DNA of 64,000 nucleotides, from positions 41,780,001-41,844,000 of the forward strand of contig NC_089035.1 in the NCBI RefSeq assembly GCF_034140825.1, given 5' to 3'. Below, piece by piece: positions 9,736-18,639 of the stretch. Position numbers and translations under genes: made by a program. Positions within the stretch are counted from its first letter, which is position 1; each line of letters begins with the position of its first letter. The stretch comes from Oryza sativa Japonica Group. Its lineage: Eukaryota; Streptophyta; Magnoliopsida; Poales; Poaceae. The notes under the pieces are model-generated. The model was given only the letters and a program-made list of their open reading frames with translations. It was not told the origin of the DNA and searched no databases.

Positions 9736-10010
9736 CCCTGCTTTCCCCTTTGCTTTTAGCTTCGACATTTTTTTTTCCTGTTTTCCTCTTCGATTTCAGG
9801 CTTTCAGTAACTTCGCTTTAAGCTTTGACATTTTTTTTCCTGTATTCCTCTTCGATTTCAGGCTCTCAGTAACAAATCTGTGGTATTCTCCATTATTCAT
9901 CGAAATGTACTTGTTACAAATCACAACTCATAATAATAATAATGCCAAAAAAAAATGCATGCACATCTCCGATGCAAATGCAAGCTATGAGCTCGAGGAA
10001 TCGACTCGAT

Positions 10011-11285
10011 CTAGGCGGCGAGAGTGAAGTTGAAGTTGCTGCAGGTGGTCTGCCTCCCCCAGAGCAGGCCGCTGAATCCGAGCCGCTGCTTCTCCTCGTC
10101 GAACACCACCAGGTTGTTCTCCATCTGGAACCCTCCGATGATCGCCGCCGGCGGCGGCGGGCTGCCCTTCTCCCCCTTCACCTTCACCACCGCGAGGCAC
10201 GCCGTGTTGTCGCTCACCTGCGCCATCGAGTTGCCGCCGAACACCGTCCAGTTCTTGCCGCCCTCCAGCACCAGGTCGATCTGCGGCACGGCGTAGCCCA
10301 GCCGCGTCGACCCCAGATCGCGCGAGTCGTAGCACAGCTCGAACGGCGCCGCCGGCGGCGGCGGCGGCGTGACGCGCTTCCGGCCGGCGGTGGCCCTGGC
10401 GAACGCGTCGACCACCGCTCGGTACACGTCCGGCCGGAGCGCCGTGTACGGGATCCTCGTGCACAGCTCGACGACGAGCGGCTCTTGGGTGTAGAGCTGC
10501 ACCTGCTCCTGGTTCACGGCGATCTTGGTCGCCGAGATGAAGTATCCGGGGAGATCCTTGTTGCGGTGGAGGGGAGTTTCGCCGGCGAGCGTCGCCGCCA
10601 CGTCGGGACGCCCCGGCGGGAGGAGGAAGAGCGGGCCGCCGCCGAAGATCGCCACGCCGTCGCCGCCGCCGCCGCTGGGGAGGCAGAGCGCGAACTTGTT
10701 GGCGACCTTCTGCGACCGCGCCACCTGCGCCTGCAGCGCGAGCCTGGTGCGCGCGAGCCCGGCGACGCCGACGGCGCCGGCGGGGAGCTTCGCGAGGAGG
10801 GAATCCGGCGCGCAGGAGGTGACGGCGGCGAACGACACCGGGTAGAGCGGGTTCTTGCCGTCGGTGGCGTTCGCCGACAGCCTCGTCCGCGTCAGGTCGG
10901 CCGTCGCCGACTCGCCGGAGAAGGGGTTGTACGGGTGGGCGGTGCACTTGCACCGGAACGGGTCCTCGACGTCGGCGCGGCCATAGCCATTGTGGGGGCA
11001 TCCCGGCGGGTGGTAGCTGTGCGCGTGCATGCAGAAGTGGTGGTGGCACTCCAGCGTCGGGTGCGCGGCGGCGCACGACATCCAGACGAGCGCGCCGGCG
11101 AGGTCGAGGACGAGCGGGCGGCCGTCCTTGATGGGGACGGTGTAGAGCGAGGTCGCCGCGTCCTTGGTGATGGCCGCGACAAGCGGCTTGCCATTGCCAT
11201 TGCCATTGGCACTAGCTGCTGCCCATGGCAACGACGAGGCCAAGGCGACGCAGAGCGAGACGGCGAGGAGGAGGTGGAGCGACAT
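10011..11285 (-). CDS. TAXI-type xylanase inhibitor-like protein (TAXI-2)
   Basis: Intronless, 424 residues. Signal peptide at about residues 1-25, then TAXI_N with LDLAGALVWMSC at the first catalytic Asp, the strand IFGGGPLFLLPPG, and TAXI_C with FELCYDSRDLGS and IIGGFQMENNLVVFDEE. The second catalytic triplet is replaced by ELCTRIPYT, so it should not be a protease. The residue matching TAXI-I His374 appears to be Arg (RQTTC). Expected to be secreted to the cell wall. The closest relatives in the window are TAXI-1 and the remnant at 7460. A TATA box lies about 70 bp before the ATG. It converges on small RNA copy 4. Confidence 0.95.
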   Translation of the reverse strand: MSLHLLLAVSLCVALASSLPWAAASANGNGNGKPLVAAITKDAATSLYTVPIKDGRPLVLDLAGALVWMSCAAAHPTLECHHHFCMHAHSYHPPGCPHNGYGRADVEDPFRCKCTAHPYNPFSGESATADLTRTRLSANATDGKNPLYPVSFAAVTSCAPDSLLAKLPAGAVGVAGLARTRLALQAQVARSQKVANKFALCLPSGGGGDGVAIFGGGPLFLLPPGRPDVAATLAGETPLHRNKDLPGYFISATKIAVNQEQVQLYTQEPLVVELCTRIPYTALRPDVYRAVVDAFARATAGRKRVTPPPPPAAPFELCYDSRDLGSTRLGYAVPQIDLVLEGGKNWTVFGGNSMAQVSDNTACLAVVKVKGEKGSPPPPAAIIGGFQMENNLVVFDEEKQRLGFSGLLWGRQTTCSNFNFTLAA

Positions 11286-11351
11286 TGCTGGTTATTAGCC
11301 TGGGCAAACTAGCTAGCACGCACTGTGAATTGGTGTGTCCAAGTGTGATGG

Positions 11352-11359
11352 TTTATATA
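11352..11359 (-). promoter_or_regulatory. TATA box of TAXI-2
   Basis: TATATAAA on the minus strand, about 70 bp upstream of the start codon at 11285, consistent with a short leader. Confidence 0.6.
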
Positions 11360-12266
11360 CTCAGTACGTCGCAGCACCTGTGCAGCACAGCAGAATGCGT
11401 GTGACATTTCTCTGCTATCGCTGGGGATCCAGACCTGGTGTTTTCTAAATTATAAACAGTTTTTATCTCCAGCACGCCATGACATCTAGTTAGCAATCTT
11501 GATCTAGGCCAGTTTAGTGTGCTCGGGTGAGTTAAGCTATCAGCTATTACATGTGCATTAATTGTCACTCTGTTCCATCACATGGGTGATTACAGCCATG
11601 GAATTGAGTATCCCAATGTCGGTGATCACATTTTCGAGCACGTAGTACTTCCGAAGTGGTGGTGCTCATGACTCTGAGCGCAGAGTGCAAGCGAAGGTTG
11701 CTTGAGTGACCAAAAAACTTGCCAGGTCGTGACAGAGTTCTACGCATTGAAAACAACGAGATCTGCATTGTTTAGTTGATCCCACTAGCATACAAATCGG
11801 ATCTTGGTCAATGCGCGCTAGCTGGAGGCATCAACCATTTCCATCAAGTCAAACGCGTACATGGGTTCGAGAAATTCCACCCCGTTCGAGATCCATCCAC
11901 CGGCGCGAGCGCCAGATGCCATCCAAGAAAATCCCCATGTTTCGTGTAGGATTCGCGTTGAAATTGTAGAGATTTTTAGGCTCTCGATTGGGCGGAGCCC
12001 TGTGAATTCCGGTGCGCGCGGCCGCGTGTTCTCCCGAGGATTTTGAACTCGATCTGCCAAACTGGGCTCACGTGGACTCTGCTAGGCCAAAGGCCCAATT
12101 GTACAAACTGGGCCTTTTGTGCATCACGTCAGGTAGCGAGCAGGCCTTTGTGAGGCCCAGATTTCAGGGCCCAAAACGGCCTTCATTTCACGTTCAAATT
12201 CCATCCTACGGCTAAATTAATCCAAGAACATTTCATCAGCGTGTTTAATCCGATATCAATTTCAAA
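11360..12266. other. Intergenic between TAXI-2 and TAXI-3
   Basis: Promoter region of TAXI-2 followed by spacer. Several GGCCCA/TGGGCC motifs cluster at 12055-12175. No gene supported. Confidence 0.4.
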
Positions 12267-12624
12267 TGTTATGAAATGATAGGCAAATAAACGATAAATA
12301 ACAATAGATTAATCACATAAGGCACGAGATTTAACGTGAAAAACCCTCCTATAACATAAGAGAAAAAAACCACAGGCGTCAGCCAGCAAAATATCTTCAC
12401 TATATCTGAGCGAGGTTACAACGCCGCACGGCGGCTTACAAGAGGTATATATATATATGTGGAACCTTAAAAGGGACGATGATCCGTATCCCCGGCCTAA
12501 CCCTACCGGTGACGGGACGATGATCCGTACCCCCGGCCTAAGCCTACCGGTGACGGGCCTCCGCTCCACTACGACATAAATTGGCCTCTATTAAGTACAA
12601 ATAAATTTGGATCACAACTCAACA
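12267..12624 (-). mobile_element. Solo LTR, Ty1/copia-like
   Basis: 358 bp, starting TGTTATGA and ending ACTCAACA on the plus strand, flanked on both sides by the 5-bp target duplication TCAAA (12262-12266 and 12625-12629). The body has the U5-like layout of small copia LTRs in antisense. It contains a 41-bp direct repeat, twice in tandem at 12473-12554. A second member of the family lies at 26427-26669. No internal region is present, so it arose by LTR-LTR recombination. Confidence 0.85.
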
Positions 12625-12800
12625 TCAAATATTCGCATCACGTGGAACATTTTTCAAATACTGCATGTAGATGGTAGATGGACTATATATTAAAAGCAAA
12701 GTTCTTAAATGGGTGACAGATACGGGCATATGGCATGCCGGACACCGACATTACAGTTACAGTTACATGGCCGCGAAACAGTGGTAAGTAAGTAAATTAT

Positions 12801-14060
12801 CTACTGAGTCTTGGTGAAATTGAAGTTACTGCACGACGTGTAGAACGGCAGCCTCGCGAACCCGAGCCGCTTCTTCTCCGAGTCGAACTGCAGCAACATG
12901 TTCTCCATCTGGAACCCTCCGAGGATCACCGCCGGCGAACTGGCGGCGTCGCCGGACTTCATCTCCACGAAGGCCAGGCACGCCTTGCCCCCCTTCACGT
13001 CCACCATCGAGTTGGTCCCCGTCATCGTGTAGTTCTTCCCGCCGGCGAGCATCAGCCTCACCGCCGGCACAAAGTAGCCGATCCGCGTGTTCCCCAGCAT
13101 CGACGCCCTGTAGCAGAGCGGGAACGGCGCCACGGCGGCGACCTTCGCGTCGCTCCGGTTCAGGCCCTTCTCGAACTCCCGGACGAACGGGCGGAACACG
13201 TCCGGCCGGAGTTGGCCGAACGGCACGGCGGTGCGCAGCGCCACGCCGCCGGCGGCGAGCGCGCCGCTCGGGAGGGGTAGCCGCGCGTCATCGAGGGCGA
13301 TGGCGTTGGCGGTGACGTAGTAGCCGGGGTTGTCTCTCTTGGCGACGAGCGGGGTGTAGTCCAGCGTCGTCGTGAAGTCCGGCAGCCCTTCGCCGAGGTA
13401 TATCGGGCCGCCGCCGAAGATGGCCACGCCCTGGCCGTACCCGAGCCTCGGGAGGCAGAGGAGGAACCTGCCGGCGACGCCCTGCGACGACGCGACCTGC
13501 GCCGGGAGCGCGAGGCCGGAGGCGGCGAGGCCGGCGACGCCCGTGGCGCCGCGCGGCAGCCGCGCCAGGAGCCTCTTGGGCGCGCACGCCGCCACGGCCT
13601 TGACGGAGACCTGGATCAGAGGGTTCTTGCCGTCGGTGGTGTTGGCGATGAACCTCGTGTGGGCAAGGTTCCCGGCGGCGCACTGCCCGGTCACCGGGTT
13701 GTACGGGTACGCCGTGCACACGTTCTTGCTGCAGTCGCCGCCGCCGCCGGTGACCTTGCAGGTCGGAGCACGGTACGCGTTGGCGACCACGCACGTCGGG
13801 TCCTGGCAGGACAGCGACGCCGGCAGGTGGTCGGCGGCGCACGTCGACCAGACGAGCGGGCCGGCGAGGTCGACGACGAGGTTGTCGTAGTACCTGACGG
13901 GGATGGTGTAGAGCGAGGTGGCCGGGTCCCTGGTGACGGGAACCACCACGGGGTCCCGACGACGAGGCGCCGCGGCGGAGCACGACGGCGGCGACGCCAG
14001 CAGCACGAGCAGCGCGGCGGCGGCGGCGGCGAGGACGAGGTTGCCGTTTCGTGGCGGCAT
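12801..14060 (-). CDS. TAXI-type xylanase inhibitor-like protein (TAXI-3)
   Basis: Intronless, 419 residues. Hydrophobic signal peptide at about residues 7-29, then VPVTRDPATSLYTIPV, VVDLAGPLVWSTC at the first catalytic site, IFGGGPIYL, and TAXI_C with FPLCYRAS and VILGGFQMENMLLQFDSEK. The second catalytic site is replaced by LRTAVPFGQ. It ends LPFYTSCSNFNFTKTQ, close to my memory of the TAXI-I end (LPHFTGC), but with Phe where TAXI-I has the inhibitory His374. A TATA box lies about 90 bp upstream. The solo LTR at 12267-12624 lies just beyond its 3' end. Confidence 0.95.
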   Translation of the reverse strand: MPPRNGNLVLAAAAAALLVLLASPPSCSAAAPRRRDPVVVPVTRDPATSLYTIPVRYYDNLVVDLAGPLVWSTCAADHLPASLSCQDPTCVVANAYRAPTCKVTGGGGDCSKNVCTAYPYNPVTGQCAAGNLAHTRFIANTTDGKNPLIQVSVKAVAACAPKRLLARLPRGATGVAGLAASGLALPAQVASSQGVAGRFLLCLPRLGYGQGVAIFGGGPIYLGEGLPDFTTTLDYTPLVAKRDNPGYYVTANAIALDDARLPLPSGALAAGGVALRTAVPFGQLRPDVFRPFVREFEKGLNRSDAKVAAVAPFPLCYRASMLGNTRIGYFVPAVRLMLAGGKNYTMTGTNSMVDVKGGKACLAFVEMKSGDAASSPAVILGGFQMENMLLQFDSEKKRLGFARLPFYTSCSNFNFTKTQ

Positions 14061-14144
14061 CTTGAACGATATGGGTGATGGATGATGAATGTTGTACGTA
14101 GCTAAGCTTGTGTGTGTCTTGGTGCGACGCGGCCATTTCTTCTT

Positions 14145-14153
14145 TATTTATAG
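14145..14153 (-). promoter_or_regulatory. TATA box of TAXI-3
   Basis: CTATAAATA on the minus strand, about 90 bp upstream of the ATG at 14060. Confidence 0.6.
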
Positions 14154-14605
14154 TACACGTGATGAAGTGAAGCTGCAAATGCCACACGTTTTGCAACCAG
14201 GCTGGACTCCATGAAGATGAAGGGAGAGTTCGGCTTTGGTCACTTGGTTAGGAGTTAGGACGCAAATCTGGAACTTTTGTTGATGGGAATGTGGTACAGT
14301 GGGACGTTTCTTTGTCACGGACGTTCCCTTCTGTTGGATTCAACGATTGTTTATTCACTGCCGTTTGTGTAGGGTAGGAAGTTGGTGTAGCAGCCTGAAT
14401 TTGACACTGGGGACACAGGAGATCGGTTTCAGAATTGCAGAGGCAGCAGCACACAGATTTTGACACTAGTGAGATTGGGTTTGTTTGCCGGTTCAATTCA
14501 GTGTCTGCTTTGAACTTGAAGGACTGCAGGTTACAAATGTGCAGTAAGCCGAAAAAATACCTTCCAAACAGGCCGGTCATTCCTGATCTCAAGAATTTAC
14601 AACGA

Positions 14606-14756
14606 AGGTTGTGTTTAGTTCACGTCAAAATTGAAATTTTGGTTGAAATTGGAACGATGTGATGGAAAAGTTAGAAGTTTATATGAGTAGGAAAGTTTTG
14701 ATGTGATGAAAAAGTTGAAAGTTTAAAGAAAAACTTTAAAACTAAACATGGCCAAA
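14606..14756. mobile_element. Small MITE with GTGTTTAGTT-type ends
   Basis: About 150 bp with inverted ends GTGTTTAGTT and AACTAAACATGG and internal repeats of an AAAAGTT motif. It belongs to a common rice MITE type. No clear target duplication was found, so borders are approximate. Confidence 0.55.
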
Positions 14757-14759
14757 GCA

Positions 14760-15135
14760 GATTGTTCCGATCTCAACGAACGCCATAACGCAGGCATCTC
14801 GAACGCATCTCCCCGATCTCTCACCACAACAGCATTGCAATCTGCATCGACTGCGAAAATCTGGATTGATTATTGGGGGTTCAGACTTCAGAGCTGCTAC
14901 CATGTCGGATCTTGCGATGGAGTACCGAGCAATACGCGGCAGAGTCAACGGCGCAAACACAGCACAAACAACACAAAGCTCTTAACGAAAACTCATCTCA
15001 TCTTCTCGCGCAGGAACAGACAGTGCCGCGCCGACACAAGAGTCTTCTCCCCAAACACGCCACGGGACCATCAACCTTATCTTCTCACTTTGCCAAGACA
15101 AATCGAATCAGATGCAATATGGTTTAGTACTTCAG
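14760..15135. other. Intergenic spacer
   Basis: No gene supported. Short open frames here have no recognisable domain or codon signal. Confidence 0.4.
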
Positions 15136-15853
15136 GACCCCTTTCAATCGCAGGATTAAGAAAACAGAGAAATAGGAATAACGTAGGAATTGAATGCCAC
15201 ACTTATTGAATTCCTATGGGATTTTGAAACACGGGTGTAGTTTGATTAGCACACAGAAAAAACGCAGGAAACTTAGACACATGAAGAGGAAAACATGAGG
15301 TGAGACCTCATGCACCTCATGCTTATTTTTCTCCAAAATTGCTCTAGTAAGATTGCTCTAGTAAGTTTCATTCAATAGGAATTTCAAAGGAATTGATAGA
15401 AAACAATCCTTTGTTTCAAAAGACTATAGAATTATTTCCCATAGGATAAAATCCTCTAGAATTTCTATGGTTTTTCCATTAATTCAAAGGGCCCCTTTGA
15501 ATCGTAGGATTAAGAAAACATAGAATAGGAAAAACGTAGGATTTTAATAGAAATGTAAGAGTAAAACAGAGGATTGCAAAATGTAGGAAAAACAAAGGAA
15601 TGACCGTTTGATTGAACCACAGGGAAAACACAGGAATTAGATGAGAGATATAGACTTAAAGGAAAGTTAGCAAGAGGTTGAAGCTCTTGCTAAATTTCCT
15701 CTAAAATCTCTATAGGATTGTCCATTCCATAGGAATTTCAAAGGATTAGATATGATTCAATCCTTTGTTTCAAAGGGCTTCATAGGAAATTTTCCTATAA
15801 GATTGAAATCCTCTAAAATTCCTATGTTTTTCCTCCAAATCAAGAGTCACAGT
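15136..15853. repeat. Two tandem copies of one MITE-like repeat
   Basis: Two head-to-tail copies, about 15136-15487 and 15488-15853. Each opens with a CCCCTTTGAATCG-like end and AGGATTAAGAAAACA, and each carries the complementary motif (TTCCTATG, AATCCTTTGTTTCAAA) near its right end. A third copy is at 53528-54191. Target duplications are not obvious. They lie 3' of TAXI-4. Confidence 0.6.
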
Positions 15854-16118
15854 TTGACTACCAAAAGAGAAGAAAAAAAGATACTAATACTATGGTTTAC
15901 GTGTTAGAGCAAAACGCATTCACGGCCATTCAAGATATCCACTTGGTCCCAACACTGCACAATCGTAATGCTTGTATCTTAGTTCAAGCGACCAATGTCT
16001 CACCAATACAAGCTCTTATTCAAAGTTACAAATGGTCACGACAAGTTGACAACAAAAAAAGCGAGAATTATATCCTTATTTTGAAATTTGAATTATAGTG
16101 GCAAACGGTGAGCCCATT

Positions 16119-17327
16119 TTAGTTTCTTGCGAAGTTGAAGTTGCCACAGGTAGTCCTGATGAAGAAGAGGGTGCCACTGAACCCTAGCCTGGAAGCGGCC
16201 TCGTCGAACAGCAAAAAGTTGTTCTCCATCTGGAACGCGCCCACGGTCACCGCGCTCCGCGCCGCCCTCCCGCCGTCGACGAACGCCAAGCACGCCGTGT
16301 CGCCCGCCACCTGCGCCAGCGAGTTCGACCCGAACACCGTCCAGTTCCGGCCGCCGGACGTCACGAGGTCGATCGGCGCCACCGCGTAGCCGACCCTGGT
16401 GAACCCCAGCGCGCTGCTGTTGAAGCAGAGCTCGAACGGGGCCACGCTCGGCATGCGCGTTATCCTCGCCGTCGCCTTGGCGAACGCGGCGACGAACGGG
16501 CGGTACACGTCGCGCCGCAGGACGGTGTACGGCGCGGCCGTGTCGAGCGTCACGCCGCCGCCGCGGCTGAGCGCGCCGGGAGGGAGGTGGACCGCCTCTT
16601 GGTTCATGGCGATGCCCCGGAGCTTGATGCTGTACGCCGAGGGGTTCGTCGGGCTCCGGGCCAGGTCGGTGTAGGAGAGGACGGTGCTCGCGTCGAACAG
16701 CGTCGGCGGCATCAGGTTGTACGGCCCGCCGCCGAAGAACGCGACGCCGGGCGCGGCCGCCGTGCTCGGCAGGCAGACGGCGAACTGCCGCTTAAGCGAC
16801 AGCTTCGAGTAGAGCTGGGTCGGCAGGCTCACCCCGCCACGGCCGAGGCCCGCGTCGCCGGCCGCCATGGCCGGTAACGACCTGAGGAGGCTGCCCGGCG
16901 CGCATGACGAGACGACGCCCCGGACGGTGACCTCGGAGGTCAGCGTCTTGCCGTCGGTGGCGTTGGCGACGATGTCAGCGAGCGTGAGGTCGCCGACGGC
17001 GCGTTCGCCCGTCACCGGATTCGTCGGGCGGGCGGTGCACGCGCGTCCTCCGTTGTTGCAGGACTTGTGCGCCCCCGACGCGGCGGCGCACTCGCCGGAG
17101 GAGCACGGGACGGTGGGGTGGGAGGGTGAGCACGGTGACCACAGTAGCTGTCCGGAGAGGTCAAGCAGGTAGTTCTTGTTGGAGATGGAGAGCGTGTGGA
17201 GCCCAGTCTTGGTGTCCTTGGTGATCGGAGCTACCAAGGCTTGGATTGCAGGAGATGGAGAAGCTTGCAACTGCACAAGAATGAAGAAGATGATAGCGAG
17301 AAAAAATGCTTGGGAAATCATAGCCAT
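16119..17327 (-). CDS. TAXI-type xylanase inhibitor-like protein (TAXI-4)
   Basis: Intronless, 402 residues from the ATG at 17327. An in-frame ATG at 17426 lies only about 25 bp from the TATA-like TTTATATAGG (about 17446-17455) and would put 33 extra residues before the signal peptide, so I chose the inner start. Signal peptide at about residues 5-22, then LLDLSGQLLWSPC, FFGGGPYNLMPP, FELCFNSS and FQMENNFLLFDEA. The second catalytic site is replaced by LDTAAPYT. The residue at the His374 position appears to be Ile. It is the intact partner of the wrecked TAXI copy at 25936-27140: both lie just 3' of an NLR gene, in a duplicated TAXI+NLR unit. Confidence 0.93.
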   Translation of the reverse strand: MAMISQAFFLAIIFFILVQLQASPSPAIQALVAPITKDTKTGLHTLSISNKNYLLDLSGQLLWSPCSPSHPTVPCSSGECAAASGAHKSCNNGGRACTARPTNPVTGERAVGDLTLADIVANATDGKTLTSEVTVRGVVSSCAPGSLLRSLPAMAAGDAGLGRGGVSLPTQLYSKLSLKRQFAVCLPSTAAAPGVAFFGGGPYNLMPPTLFDASTVLSYTDLARSPTNPSAYSIKLRGIAMNQEAVHLPPGALSRGGGVTLDTAAPYTVLRRDVYRPFVAAFAKATARITRMPSVAPFELCFNSSALGFTRVGYAVAPIDLVTSGGRNWTVFGSNSLAQVAGDTACLAFVDGGRAARSAVTVGAFQMENNFLLFDEAASRLGFSGTLFFIRTTCGNFNFARN

Positions 17328-17459
17328 CTTGATGGTATTGTAGCTGAGTTGTGTGGTTGCATGTAAAAGGTACAGACATGCAATGAGTACTAGTTGGGAT
17401 CTTGTTGAGTTTTTATGTAAGATCAAGGGTCAAAGCTTGCTTATCCTATATAAAAACGC

Positions 17460-18639
17460 GCTTGCTTATCGATAATATAAGTATGGTTGATTAGTATAAT
17501 GATTTGAAGTTCTGAATCTATTTCGTTGTACAGCTAGCTACAGTAGTTCTACTTCCTGGTTATGTAGCCAGTGGTATTTGACCATTCTGATTGACTGAAG
17601 TTATATATACATGGATTTGTTCATTTGATAACTATAATTTGTTCGTTATTATTTCAAGTTATATACTTGGATTACGTGCGTACAACTGCACAAATTAAAT
17701 CCTACAGTTCACTGATATGATACGCATGAATTAGGTAGGGCAAGCTCACATAGTCGAAGGGGAAAATGGCCAATCCATTTAGGACAAGAATCTGTTGATT
17801 CTCGAAACGGCCCAGAGCAAAGGCCTGTTCGAATTCGCTGCCACACAAAGCCCATTGCATCTTAACAGTTGAATCATCATGTGATTATTTGTTCTGTTCT
17901 ATGTTCTTTATGGTGAACTGGAAATGCAATGTATAAGGTCTCAATGCAAATTAGAGCTTCAGTCCCTGAGAGCAAGCTACACGGTTAGTCATTACTGGAG
18001 AGATGCCAAATGTGCTACAACATGAGTAGCAAGTGAAAACTGATAGGACAGAACATGGTTTAAAGCAGAAGGGCACAATAATCATTCTATTCGTAAATGA
18101 GAGGAACAACCAAAGAAACACAGTACGGGGGCTGCGATATAGTTACCTTAAGATGGCAGCATATTCAGAAATCACTGGAATAGACATGCATGTAGAGCTT
18201 TTCTTCGTCTTGCCTCTCTTGTTTATGTTCTCTGTCCTGAGAAGAATGCCCACACTCTGCCGTGTTCTGCAGAAATTATGACATACGATTAAATGATTAA
18301 TACGAATCACACCTGCTGCCGAAAATATCACAAGTTGGAAAAAAACTGACAATTCAAAAACATGCACAGCTAGCGAGGGATCCGTTAATCCCCGTTAACA
18401 CAAAGTATTCGTACACTAAGCAGTACTCAAATGAGGCATCACAGGCACACAACACACTAACTTGGCATGCAAGAGAACTGAACTAATTGCACAACTAAGA
18501 GATAGCACCTAAGAATAACATATATCATAGAGAAGATAAATATTATTTGCTGAATTCCTAGGTCATCAAATATACTGCTGAAGAAAATGCAAATGAAATG
18601 AATAAATATTACTGGGTTTTTGGGAGGTTCCATACCTTT
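17460..18639. other. Intergenic between TAXI-4 and NLR-1
   Basis: No gene supported. The part from about 18020 to 18640 matches 27200-27740 and is the shared 3' flank of the two NLR genes. Confidence 0.5.

Noticed and set aside
14748-15209. Open frames in the spacer before the repeat pair
   Set aside because: No homology recognised, overlapping frames of similar length, and no splice or promoter signals.
17328-17426. Upstream in-frame ATG for TAXI-4
   Set aside because: It is only about 25 bp from the TATA-like box and would place 33 extra residues in front of a good signal peptide.
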